A stretch of DNA of 64,000 bases, taken from contig OY725488.1 of NCBI GenBank assembly GCA_963281255.1, positions 9,707,524 to 9,771,523 of the forward strand. The letters are read 5' to 3'. Source of the stretch: Aphrocallistes beatrix. Taxonomy: Eukaryota > Porifera > Hexactinellida > Sceptrulophora > Aphrocallistidae. This document shows positions 1 to 10,061 of this stretch, in pieces (position 1 is the first letter of the stretch; each line of letters begins with the position of its first letter). The position numbers were made by a program, and so were the translations under genes. The notes beneath the pieces were generated by a model that saw only the letters and a program-made list of their open reading frames with translations, had not been told where the DNA came from and made no database searches.

Positions 1-300
1 TCTCCGAGCATTCCGCAGTTCGCTCTCCTTCCGCGGAAAGGACGATCCAGATCCTCCATCCACTCTAGCTCAACGAGAAGGACAGTCCAGGGATGGAGAG
101 TACTCCTTTGTCACAGAACATGTCCTAGATCTATCTGAGGGATCTCTATACTGTGAAGGGTGCGAATCCTATTTATTGAGTAAAGTTTGTATATTTTATG
201 TTTGACTTTGTGTTTAATATTTTAAAGTTTTATAGTATATGTAGAAGCTTTGATCTAATCTCTCTTTCTTATCCACACCATTACAAACTTATTTTTAATA
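1..300. repeat. Duplicated upstream module of the NHL genes (copy 1)
   Basis: This stretch resembles parts of 40130-40300 and 47150-47700, including a shared run around 'cctagatctatctga' and 'gcgaatcctatttattga'. Bases 1-90 resemble the minus-strand reading of the module near 47100-47190. It is therefore part of a segmental duplication that travels with NHL-repeat genes. No intact coding frame is visible. From 300 to 750 I see only the presumed 5' flank of the following NHL copy. Confidence 0.6.
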
Positions 301-753
301 TTCAGTGTGTAAACCAACACAGAGTCTGAATTGGGTCCACATTTCAGTGCCCATCTGAACCCGAAATCAAGTGACTTATTCTATTGTAAAGTGATTTCAA
401 TATCCTCGATTGGAAGGTTAATCAGTTGTAGTTTTGAAATACTAATGCGATTTCTATTTTTAGTGCATTGTCGAAAGAACATCAATAATTGCGGCTTTAA
501 AGCTAGATTGAATTTGAACCTTACCTGAATCTGGACTTGAATCTGACTCCAACTCTGGTCTGATAATATGCTCAAATCAGTACTACATAGTAATGCCTTT
601 GGTATGATGACAAAGGGTCAAAAAGTGGAATCATGAAATATGTGAATTTGGCTTTTATTTTCTCTTGATTGTGAATTATTTTTGAATATGCATACAATCT
701 CTGAATAATTTGAATTGTTTAATCTGTGATTAGAATTGAACAGTGAAGAGAGA

Positions 754-1951
754 ATGGCAGAAGCAGATTCAGGATCTGGTCCTGTTAGTCTATTCTCTGT
801 GAGCAACAAACTCCAGGCTAGAATGAATCTGTTGAAGGAAGCGATTGAGAATCGGAAGTTGGAGGTGAAGAGAATTGGAGGAGAAATGAGATGTCTTATT
901 GCGAAGAAAGAAAATGAAATACTCGAAGAATTGGACTCCATTTGGGATGAAGCGAATACTAGAATTGACAGAAAGAGAGAAGACGTTCTGAAAATAATTG
1001 GAGAGATCGAAAAGCGTAATAAAGAAATGAAGAAAATTTTGAAATAAATGGATCAAACCTTGCCTCCTCAGTCTCTTCCTCATGTTTCTGAAGCAGTTGA
1101 ATCAGCAAAGAGCGAATTGGATATTAACATTCCTTACCTGAATCTATCCTGGAGAGTAGATGCGTTGAGAGAAAGTATAAATAGAATGTGTTGCGTGGAA
1201 CAAGTGTTTAAGGAAGAAACCACTCCTTTCCAACTGAGATGGAGTAAGTGTGAGAAAGGAGATGGAGAAACACAATTTGATTATCCTTGTAGCATAGCAA
1301 TTAACTATGTTAATGATAATATTTATGTAACTGTCTTCAATAAGAATCGAGTTCAAATATTCTCTAAAGAAGGGGAATGGATTAGATCTTTGAAAAACGA
1401 TAAAACGATCAATTCTCAGAACATCTCATTCAAACTGATTTGATCTATTTACAATGTGGCAAGATGATCCTAATTTTTACTGCATCCGATGAGAAAATAA
1501 ATCTTTTGATTCTTCACTCCGTGGAATCTGTGCAGATAATTCTCACGTTTATGTCGGATTTTGGACAGAAATGAAACTGATTTTCTTCTCTCCGCAACTG
1601 ACGGAAGAAAAACAAATAAATTTGAATCCACAATCATCTAAAGCGGAATCAAAACTCAGAGACATAAGACTAGCTGAAGAGGAGTTCTATGTTTTACTCT
1701 CTCACACAGAATATCCCATCCAGACATTCAGCAAGGAAGGAACTCTTACGAGGTGTATTGTCCATAAAGATCTGATCAGAGACAGTTACTACTTCTGTCT
1801 GGATCAACAACTTCATCTGATTGTTTCAGATAGAGGAGATTCTAAAGTGAAAATATTCTACAATGACGGGAAGCTATTAAATGAGATATCTCGACATGAA
1901 GGATGGTTCACAGAGTTAGCTGGAGTAGCAGTGTATCCGCAAACGGAATAG
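754..1951 (+). pseudogene. NHL-repeat protein pseudogene A
   Basis: This is a broken paralogue of the intact gene at 36493-37791. The start is the ATG of MAEADSGSG; the in-frame TTG 18 bases upstream is unlikely to be used. The coiled-coil part (754-1047) ends where about 40 bases are lost relative to the intact gene. A second block (about 1048-1443) holds the conserved linker and first NHL repeat, and a third (about 1571-1951) holds the last repeats. The blocks are separated by stops and deletions near 1040, 1441 and 1500, and the C-terminal end is replaced after VYP. The family pairs an N-terminal coiled coil with an NHL beta-propeller. No RING or B-box is present. This copy cannot make a full-length protein. 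Confidence 0.85.
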
Positions 1952-2493
1952 TGCTTGTAATAGGGATAAAATGGAAGTTATTGAGAAAATCTCGCTGTGA
2001 TGTGTTATTATTCCATACTTTCCCTCAATAACCAATAAGTACATCGCTGTCAGCGTTTAGGTTACCTTTATACAGAAATTTTCAAATTCGTACACCTTTC
2101 AAATAATAGAGGACTTAACCAAGGGAATTTCTTTTTATAATCGAGCACAATAAATGCGTTTTCTGCTTTTCCACCCTACTTGTATTCCTTTTATTTCAAA
2201 GGTAATCTTGTCTAAATCGTAAGTTATAAAAATATTCTAGCCGACATATGTAAATTTCAATTTTCAAGAGCATCAAAAGAGTAACTGAACTTTAGAGTTT
2301 TTGTAAATTCTTAAATTCGAGCTCTCCGTTTCTCATTCTTCTGTCGCATCAAATCAGAATCGGACTCGAGTTCCGTTCAGTATCTAGTTCGAGCTCTAGT
2401 TGAATATATTTAGTACATTTAGGCACTTTAAATCATGTCTAGAGTGTATTTGCTAATTCAAGTTGGGTCGAATTCTAAAATTTGAGCCCGCTT
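1952..2493. repeat. Segmental duplication shared with 37954-38470
   Basis: Nearly collinear with the stretch after the intact NHL gene E. Both contain 'tgcttgtaatagggataaa' and the text about basepairs 'ctcgctgtgatgtgtta', with small indels. The duplication therefore spans an NHL gene end, this spacer and the minus-strand NHL fragment that follows. No gene seen. Confidence 0.8.
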
Positions 2494-2829
2494 TCAACTC
2501 GGCATCAAATGTTTATTAATAATACAATTATCATGAGTTACTGCAATTCCTTTAGGTTTATAGTTACACTCAATACTATGAAATAACTGACCATCTAAAG
2601 TGTATATTTGTATTATTTTCCCTTTAGTATCGCTAATTAGAATATTATCAAACTTATCAAAACATAGAAATATATTAGTGCCACCTCTCAAGCTTATAAT
2701 ATTGTTCAGTAAATCTCCTAACTTGGAAAATACATGTACATTATGATGTTTACTATTATCAGCTACAAACACTTTATTATTATTTACTTTATTTATAACC
2801 TCGAACAATAATAGTTCTGTAAATTCCAT
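2494..2829 (-). pseudogene. NHL-repeat fragment (copy of the 38613-39644 gene)
   Basis: The residues from NNNKVFVADNSKHHNVHVF onward repeat the C-terminal repeats of the minus-strand NHL gene at 38613-39644 almost exactly, with few changes. Both ends differ: the N-terminal side is cut, and the C-terminal side changes after THDN. It is a truncated duplicate with no start of its own. From 2830 to 3371 I see only AT-rich sequence without a feature. Confidence 0.8.
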
Positions 2830-3371
2830 TTGAAGTCTAACTAACTTTGATACTGAAACGAACCTTTAAATTAGTTTCAAATTAATTTTAAAGCAAAAAA
2901 TACACCATATACTAAAATAAGATTTTTGAGGATAAAATTGAAGAATAATTTTTTGTGGTGAATTTTTTAAAGATTCAATCTGAATTACTCTCTATAACTC
3001 GAAATAGAATCGTATTTTAATCGATTCCTTTCCATCTAATCTATCATTCTATTGGTTCAGAATTACAAACCAAGCTGGAGGTTCGAAGAGTCCGAAAACC
3101 GAAATGTTACGAATTTATGACAAATTTCGGAAAATTGTATCAATTTACACCTTAACTCAAAAAATTCCTTTAAATAGTCTACAGTCTTTGGTTAATGATC
3201 ACCACTCCCTCCCACCTCAAAAAAGGTATTTGCACCAATCTGACTAAAGGTTAACTAAGAACTACAATTTCACATAATGAGTCATGCTAGAATGAACAAT
3301 GCATAGATAACATAGTTAATATAGAAAGTTCTAATTAAGTTCAATGTTTTATCAAACTTATTACTGTAGTA

Positions 3372-4670
3372 TTAGAGAGAAAACACTTGCAGCATGTTAT
3401 TAGCCTTCTCATCTACTGCAACAACACATCCTAACTCATCGACAGATATCCCAAATAATTTGGAAAAATGTCCTTTTTCTGATCCTTTCTTTCCAAACTG
3501 AGTTAGTAGCTTCCCTTCATTGGAGAATATTTTCACTTTAGAGTCTCCTAAGTCTGATACAAATATGTTTAGTTGTTGATCTAAACAGAAAAATAAACCA
3601 TAATGAATATAATCTTTCCGAACAACACATCTTGTAAGAACTCCTTCTCTAGAGAATGCTTGGATCGGATAGTCTGTTTCAGATAGCAAAATGTAGAATT
3701 CTTCTTGAGTTAGAGATATATCTCTGATTTGAGTTTTATCTTGGTTACAGAATTGAGTTTGTAGAGTTATTCTGTTTTCTTCAATTAAATCTAGAGTTAA
3801 GACTATTAAACACATTCCTTTGTACCTACCAACATAAATATGATTATTGTCTGTACAAATGCCCCAAATCCCAAAATCGAAAGATTTAGACTTTTCTTTC
3901 TTCACAATGGATTCATTCAATTTTAGAATTGTTGTATTACATTGTACGTAGATTGATTTGTTGCGAAATAGAATATTTTCAGGATTAATCAGTTCGACAT
4001 CTTTCACAGATCTGATCCATTCTCCCTCTTTGGAGAATGTTTGAATTCTGTTGGATGGTCTGTCAGTTACATAAATATTTCCATTCATTGAGTTTGTCGC
4101 GATACCACACGGCTCTTCAAGTTGATTTTCTCCCTTTCCTCTCTCACAGTTACCCCATTTTAGTTGATAAGGAGTTCCTTCCTTATAAGAGATAATTTGT
4201 TCCTCACAACGACACATTCTAGTTATGGCTTCTTTCAATTCATCGATTCTCCATGTTACCTTCACATAAGGAATTGAAATGTCCATTTTTCTTAGCACTG
4301 AATCGATTTTCTCAGATACTTTAAGTTGAGTTAGTGGTGCTAAACTTTCATTCATTCCTTTGAAAAGGTTTTCCATTTTATCATAGTATTTTTGCATTTC
4401 GCTATTATGCATTTTGATTTCCTCAATCGTTTTCTGAGTTTCCTTCTTCTTGTTATCAAATCTGACTTTCACTTGTTCCCAAATAGCATCCAACTCGCGG
4501 ATAGTTTGCTCTTCTTTCTTTTCAATGAGAATTCGAATCTCTTTGCTCACTCTCCTCACCTCCAATTTCTTACTGTCAATCACTTCTCCCAACAAATTCA
4601 CTTTGTTTTGGAGTTTGTTATTGACTGGGAAGAAACTAACACGATCAGATCCTGGACTACTTGTTGCCAT
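3372..4670 (-). CDS. Coiled-coil/NHL-repeat protein B (intact, 432 aa)
   Basis: A single-exon open frame starting at an ATG (MATSSPGSD). Residues about 15-110 are rich in Glu, Lys and Arg with heptad-like spacing and predict a coiled coil. A short conserved linker follows, with the family signature WRIDELK and a cysteine pair MCRCEE near residue 150. From about residue 170 to the end there are NHL-type beta-propeller blades: GIA-N-(x)-GNIYVTD, GICTDNNHIYVG, and LNIFVSDLGDSKVKIFSNEG. NHL propellers bind protein or RNA partners in TRIM-NHL proteins. The RING and B-box that would make a ubiquitin ligase are absent. Closest relatives in the window are gene H (43759) and fragment J (52536). The exact partner is unknown. 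No signal peptide is seen, so it is likely cytosolic. Confidence 0.85.
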   Translation of the reverse strand: MATSSPGSDRVSFFPVNNKLQNKVNLLGEVIDSKKLEVRRVSKEIRILIEKKEEQTIRELDAIWEQVKVRFDNKKKETQKTIEEIKMHNSEMQKYYDKMENLFKGMNESLAPLTQLKVSEKIDSVLRKMDISIPYVKVTWRIDELKEAITRMCRCEEQIISYKEGTPYQLKWGNCERGKGENQLEEPCGIATNSMNGNIYVTDRPSNRIQTFSKEGEWIRSVKDVELINPENILFRNKSIYVQCNTTILKLNESIVKKEKSKSFDFGIWGICTDNNHIYVGRYKGMCLIVLTLDLIEENRITLQTQFCNQDKTQIRDISLTQEEFYILLSETDYPIQAFSREGVLTRCVVRKDYIHYGLFFCLDQQLNIFVSDLGDSKVKIFSNEGKLLTQFGKKGSEKGHFSKLFGISVDELGCVVAVDEKANNMLQVFSL

Positions 4671-4721
4671 TATTCCTTCACTATTCTAATTTGAAAATGA
4701 ACGATGTATAATTAAATCTTA

Positions 4722-4985
4722 TACCGTATTTCCCCGAATAAGCGCCGGGGCTCAAATAAGCATCGGACGCAGGGCATTTTAGTTCTCTGAACATCATATC
4801 AAACTAGTATTCTCAGTAGTGGCATAGATACGTGTTTTTTTAATAAACTAGAATAATACATACTGTATTGCTTGGAATAAGCTCCCGGGAGCTTATTTAT
4901 TTTGTGCACCCTTACCCGGCGCTTATTCAAGCCCCGTCGCTTATTTTTTTCATTCGCTATTTTGGCCCGGCGTTCTTTTTTTGTT
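4722..4985. repeat. Inverted-repeat element with 'CCCCGAATAAGCGCC' ends
   Basis: The left side reads 'tttccccgaataagcgcc' and the right side has its complement-like 'ggcgcttattcaagcccc', with another copy around the palindrome 'ctcccgggagctta'. Such fold-back, non-coding units are typical of MITEs. I cannot place the exact ends or a target-site duplication. From 4986 to about 5460 nothing else is visible. Confidence 0.5.
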
Positions 4986-5469
4986 TACTACATTGACTGG
5001 CAGTTTTATTTTTGGCACAACTGTGAATGTTAGTTCTATTAAAAAAGGATAATGTATGTCAAATTAATTATAGCAGGATTGAATTAATATATATAATCTT
5101 AATTAATTTCAGTAGGGAATACATGGAAATATTTTTTGATTAATCTCATTTACTACCACAACCTGAATCTAAAATGAAAGACCGAATATAGAGTGAGTAA
5201 AATGGACATCTTTTTCCGGGATTTCTTTTATTTATTAAAATTTGAATGTCGGCAAACATCAGCATTTCTTTTTGTTAATAAGCCAATGATATAACTTAAA
5301 ATTCGTTTCTAATTTTAAACACGATTCGTGTGAAAGGTGTTAAAATGTTCATAGTACATATATGTGCTAATTACACAGGAGATATTCAAAATTCATGCCA
5401 TCAAATATTTCTCAATATTCCGTTCCCTCTCTGAGAGTGTTGCTCCCCTTACTTCTCCACCTGACCCCC

Positions 5470-6675
5470 GATTGACAGGTTCAACCTGGTCTACCCTCTA
5501 CTCTGCAACCTGCGCGAAGTCTCCCTCCACGAGGAGGTGCTATGGGACATATAGAATACCTACCTCTCCAGGGGAGGAAGCAGCTTTCCCTCTGCGATTT
5601 CTCGCACCTCAAATCCAAGGACTTGCTCCCGCTACTAGCAGCCATAGAGTACAACGAGTACTTCGAAGGACTCAGCTAAGCTAACCACAGAAGGGATTGA
5701 GGCAAGTTCTAACTTATTGCTTTCCAGTCTAAGTTCCGCTGATAAGAATAGTTCTGAAGGTTTTCATAATCGTAAAGATATTAGAGCCCATAAAACAACG
5801 TAGTTTTTAACTGATTTAGAAAATTCTTCCTTCACGCTTTATTAATAAAAATTCAATAATTCAATGTAATATTTTAAATAGATTTGCTATGTTCCTAGTA
5901 TGATTATGATTATGTACGTAACTCACCAAAGTTTGAGTGGATAAAAGTCAAATATTGAATCAATATTCTGGGAAATATCTTCGGGACTTTTCAGAGGTAG
6001 ATGGAAAGTTTTATTAGCTAGATTATAGATGGTTATATATACATGTTACTAGTGACTATATGACAATAGTATTAATTACATTGCACTCTATAATTAGGTA
6101 TTACAGAAAGTCCTAAACAGCAAAAGAACTTTCACTCAACTGAAGTTAAGGAATGTAGCTCATGACGCGCACCCTTGCAGCCAACTCCAAGTCCTCTCTG
6201 TCCCATCTGGACCTCAGTGACAACCCGTTAGAAATGACAGAGGAGTTATTGACATTGCTAACGCACTTGAGAAACTACCGAACATAGCACAGGTAGTGCT
6301 CACACGTTGTTTGATGACGAGTAAAGGCTGCTATCTGCTAGCCAAAAATAGAAACACTAAGAATTCACTCGCTGAGATTTCTATTGAAGAAACCCCACTT
6401 TATCAAGGCAATATCCTGCACGGCTTCCTGAAGTACATCGCTTCTCCGAACGTAATACAGAAACTAGACCTCAGTTTCTGTGGAACTCCACTTGAATTAT
6501 TCTGTAACGCACTAGCCCAGAGCTCCCCACACACGCTAGAAGAGTTATATTTCGCATGCACCATCAAACTCCCACAGGGCCACAGGTTTCATAACATCAC
6601 CTCACCTTATTACAAACATTTTTTCAGCTCACTGAGATATATTGACATGTCCAGTTGCAAACTCCATCCTGATCA
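5470..6675 (+). pseudogene. CARMIL/LRRC16-like leucine-rich-repeat fragment, broken
   Basis: Pieces of one protein are readable in different frames. The first (about 5480-5553) contains LCNLREVSLHEEVLWDI. The second (about 5562-5685) contains LLPLLAAIEYNEYFEGLS, which matches the start of the CARMIL LRR domain (capping-protein regulator, actin dynamics). The third (about 6160-6675) has LDLSDNPLEMTEELL, then after a frameshift near 6250 ANALEKLPNIAQ, KLDLSFCGTPLELFCNAL and KHFFSSLRYIDMSSCKL. The order matches CARMIL, but repeats are missing between pieces two and three. It stops abruptly at about 6675, where unrelated DNA begins. The family identification is from memory of CARMIL LRR wording. 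The frameshifts and the internal stops make it a relic. Confidence 0.6.
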
Positions 6676-6785
6676 GAGTTGCACGCGGGCCGGCACGGCC
6701 CGCAGGCCACCCGCGGGCCGAATATAATAGTTTGCGGGCTCTGCGGGCCGGAAATCTTGGCAGGGCTCCCCGCGATGACAACATG
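6676..6785. other. GC-rich palindromic filler at a rearrangement breakpoint
   Basis: A short GC-rich block lies between the CARMIL relic and the duplicated NHL/POLR1E segment. It contains the palindrome 'gcgggccggcacggcccgc' and further 'gcgggcc' copies. Base composition differs sharply from both sides. Confidence 0.6.
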
Positions 6786-6862
6786 ATTGTATCATTACAA
6801 CAGATTATGGAAAGAGTCGAAACAAACTTCAACTTTTCTATTCTACTACTATTTACTGATTA
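6786..6862 (+). pseudogene. Last codons and 3' end of an NHL gene (duplicated fragment)
   Basis: The text from 'atgattgtatcattacaaca' to the stop repeats the end of the NHL copy at 53104-53176, including the stop and part of the 3' flank. It shows that the duplicated block began inside that NHL gene and ran on into POLR1E. Confidence 0.8.
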
Positions 6863-7025
6863 ATTTTTAATTTTTTATATTACTAAATTGTCTAACGACA
6901 CCATTGTTGATTTTATTGTAAATCAATTTGTACAACATAACTGTTTGCTGTTAATCTAACTCTGACGGAGATATGTGTCCTGACTTATGACTAATCTCAT
7001 CACTAGAATTGTAGATAGAAGTCTG

Positions 7026-7917
7026 ATGACGTCAGATAGTGACTTCGATCTCTGCGAGGACCTAGACATCCTGTCCCCGACACCATTGGTCACCTTCCTC
7101 CACTCCTCCTCCCCTCTCTCTCCCGAGGCGCTATCGGACCCGGAGTCCGCCGGCATTCGCTTCTCCCTCTCTCCCTCCACTTCCTCCTCAGGCCCCGTCT
7201 TCCCCGCCGCCACTGAGCGCATGCGCTACGCGGCTGCGGCGATGGAGGACCTGTCCTCTCCCTACTACGTCGCCGCCAGGGACCGCAGCTCAGAGAAGCT
7301 GCGGCTGCTTCCAGCTCTCTCCTCAGATCGCGTCCAAGAGCCGGCGCACCGGCGAGGAGGGAGAGACGGAGGGGACGAGCAGCCGAGAGAAGAGAGCAGA
7401 GCTCACGCGGGCTTTCGGGAGTTCCAAAGCTAAGCGGAAGCTAGCGAGCGCTGAGCTCTCCAGGAATGACCCCGAGTTCTTGGCCGATTCGATGGAGAAG
7501 ACACTCAGCGGTGTGAAGGTGGAGGAGGCGGAGGGGACGACCTCCTCCCTCCTGCTGCCCCCGCACCACGCGGAGGGGGAGGACCCGGCGGACATCTTCC
7601 TCCTGGAGGAGCTGCTGTCCGAAGGAGTCCTCAACTCCGCGTCCAGCTACGCACGGGAGACCCGAAACGCCGGACCCGATCAGCTGGAGCAGTGGGGGGT
7701 AGAGCGGCGGTACGGAGAGTACGTGTCCTCCTGGATGAGCGAGGAGAGACTCGCACAGCTGAGAGAACACTCCCACTACCACTTCAAGCCCCTCTTGAAG
7801 GCCCTGGTCTGTCTGCACTTCCTGATCTCCTTCTACCTCGTCCCCGCCAAGAAACACTCTAAGTCTCTGCTCGAAGAGATAGACTTCATCCCTGGTGAAG
7901 TGAAGGAGTTCTGTCTG
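7026..7917 (+). pseudogene. Truncated POLR1E (RNA polymerase I A49) copy
   Basis: This segment is a near-identical copy of 53438-54345, the 5' two-thirds of the intact POLR1E gene. It starts at the same ATG (MTSDSDFDLCEDLD). Relative to the intact copy a stretch of 14 bases is missing near 7311 (after CGGCTGCTTCC), which shifts the frame; the rest of the copy reads in another frame (from about 7327). At 7917 the similarity ends in mid-gene and the sequence switches to an actin fragment in the opposite orientation, so the winged-helix C-terminus is lost. It cannot make a working A49. High GC, as in the intact gene, contrasts with the AT-rich surroundings. Confidence 0.85.
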
Positions 7918-8290
7918 GTAGAGAGTGTTGAATGTCTCGAACATTATTTGTGTTGTCTTCTCCCGATTGGCTCTAGGATTGAGAAGTGGTTCCGTGAGCA
8001 GCACACAGTGCTCTTCAGGTGCTACACGCAGTTCGTTGTAGAATGCATGATGCCATAGCTTCTCCATGTCATCCCATCTGGTTATTATTCCGCACTCGAT
8101 TGGATATATTAGGCAGGAGAATCTTCGAATTCCTTTAGCTTCATTCCCAATGTATGCATCCTTAATATCCATATTGGTCATTGGAATGAGCATGCGTGAT
8201 CTGACTGATCTCCCTACGATTGACTGGAAGACAGTGTGGGGAGTGAAGTCTCCAGTGAACCCTCCTCTGAATAATATCTATGTTCTAATT
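7918..8290 (-). pseudogene. Actin fragment, N-terminal third
   Basis: The minus strand encodes about 110 residues that follow actin from the VFQSIVGR segment through [51 protein letters not shown]. This is subdomain 1-2 of actin. It diverges from canonical actin at otherwise conserved positions (for example [11 protein letters not shown], and an [17 protein letters not shown] segment) and stops at the POLR1E junction at 7917/7918. There is no start of the gene and no C-terminal part. It is best read as a diverged, truncated actin or actin-like relic. The second actin fragment at 16589 lies in the wrong order to be its continuation. From 8291 to 8903 I see no gene. Confidence 0.75.
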
Positions 8291-8903
8291 AGATATCCTG
8301 ATTGTTGTGTGAATAATGATAAATATTTTATTTATTTTCGAGATTCATTTTTTAATTAACTTTTACTTTGCAGATTAGATCTCTCGCAGAACAATTTTCA
8401 ATAATACAAATTATTCCTTGTTGCTTTTGACGCACCCTCTACATATGCAGATAAAAATTACTATTTCAGGATAAACGAGATAACATCATAGACGCCGAAG
8501 GTCGGGGAGCTTCCCCCTGTGTTTTCTGGAATAAATGCTTCATTGAAATAGTAGTACATATATAATTATCAGTATTGGTATTGCTATGACCAAGCGACCT
8601 GCATGTGAAATATAACCCAGAATTTTTCCCACAAATTTTAAACAATTATTTTCAAGGTATCACCCCCTTGGGGATAAGGCCCATTCGCTGTCTATGACAT
8701 CCTCCGAGATGTTTTAAGATTTGCCAGAATATAATAATTCAGATACCATTGTCAGATGGTACAAATACAATTTCCTAGTATTAATTGAAAGCAAATATAC
8801 TTACCTTTTAGAGCTTGCAAATTCCTGACTTCTCTTTCTCCTCAATCTCATATTTCAAGCTAGGAGTCTCCTTTGTTTAGCAATATTCTTCCTTTTACTC
8901 CAG

Positions 8904-9173
8904 AGAACGGAGTCCGTGTATTTTAGATATCGAGGGCAATTAAGAGGATACCATGAAAGGCAATATGGTTTAGCTCCAGCCCCCACTTTTGGTTTTGTAT
9001 GTATCCCTTTCAACAGGATCCTTTGGATGGAGAAGGAGAATCGAAACGTCGGTCAAATGTCTCTCTCTGAGTTCTTGCATCTTAAAATGGAAAGTGATCT
9101 GCTGCAGAGAAGGATTATGGAGGCTAGGTTAAATATTTGTGACAGAGAATATGTGGGAAACAACTTCACATAA
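8904..9173 (+). CDS. Orphan terminal exon, unknown protein
   Basis: An 89-codon open frame follows a good 3' splice site (pyrimidine-rich tract then 'tactccag' ending at 8903) and ends at TAA. It reads RTESVYFRYRGQLRG at the start and has a helical, charged C-terminus (ESDLLQRRIMEARLN). There is no in-frame ATG near its start, so if real it is a last exon of a gene whose 5' exons I cannot find. The family is not recognised. It could be another piece of a truncated gene, as its neighbours are. Confidence 0.35.
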   Translation, partial: RTESVYFRYRGQLRGYHERQYGLAPAPTFGFVCIPFNRILWMEKENRNVGQMSLSEFLHLKMESDLLQRRIMEARLNICDREYVGNNFT

Positions 9174-9239
9174 TGTATTCTCATTGATTAAGCTTAAAAT
9201 CATCATTAAAAGTTGTGGTTCACTATAATAATCGTCCAC

Positions 9240-9310
9240 TAGTGCATCCCTAGTCTAGATTTTCCAAGTAGATGGCAGGCCTTATATACAGTAAGCTATG
9301 GTTGATCCTT
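9240..9310. repeat. Diverged end of the foldback element family
   Basis: The wording 'gcatccctagtct', then 'ggcaggccttatata', then 'agctatgg' follows the order of the terminal 60 bases of the foldback elements at 15459 and 29356. It looks like an old solo end. The rest of 9174-10061 is non-coding. Bases 9748-9808 ('tgtttccctcgggatgatt') also repeat at 60687-60751. Confidence 0.4.
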
Positions 9311-10061
9311 GAAAACCTTTAAACATTTTTGACCCTTTTGAACTCGCATTTTAAACCTTTTTTCTAACACTGTTTAACTGAATGATTGTACGTTTGACTA
9401 GCTGTTTAATGGCATTAGAGTGACTGAGACTCACAGTCCCAAGGTATAAGATAGCTGATCTCTAAGCGCGTGGCTCCAGATTCCTATCACGGTGTAACCA
9501 CCGAAAAAATATTAACCAAATATTGCCCACGCTGCAGCGGCCGACCCAAATCATGGTGTACTCCCATAATTCTTGGTGTAATTTTTACACCACGATCGCT
9601 CTTAAAAAAACACCTGGTCAATGGGAATATTTACTGTACCTCTCAATTATACGGCACAACTAGTGCCATTTTAGGGGACACGTGCACACCTAGCAGGCTA
9701 GCACCCAGAGTTGTTCAGCCTATAATACAAAGTCTAAGGTGCACCAATGTTTCCCTCGGGATGATTGGGAGCGCGCTAGTTTTGCAATTTTTGTGAGGTT
9801 TACTCGGGCACCCAGCAATCTAACTCTAGTTGCGCGCCTATCCTCTCAAATATTTTAAAATTCCAATGTGTACTAAAATGCAGATTATATAACTAAGTTC
9901 ATTAATAGTTAATATCTTAATCTTGTATTACCAACAGTGTATTACGTTGAGCCAAATTTAGGAATTAAAGCTGTTATGTTAGTTTTGTAAATTGGAGAAA
10001 AAATTAAATTTCTAATTACATCATAAATGCTTACACGCAACAATAATTAGTCAGAAATTCT

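Noticed and set aside
7441..8193. Long minus-strand open frame across the POLR1E/actin joint
   Set aside because: Only its first part is actin. The rest is the antisense of the GC-rich POLR1E copy, and the same antisense frame exists at the intact gene.
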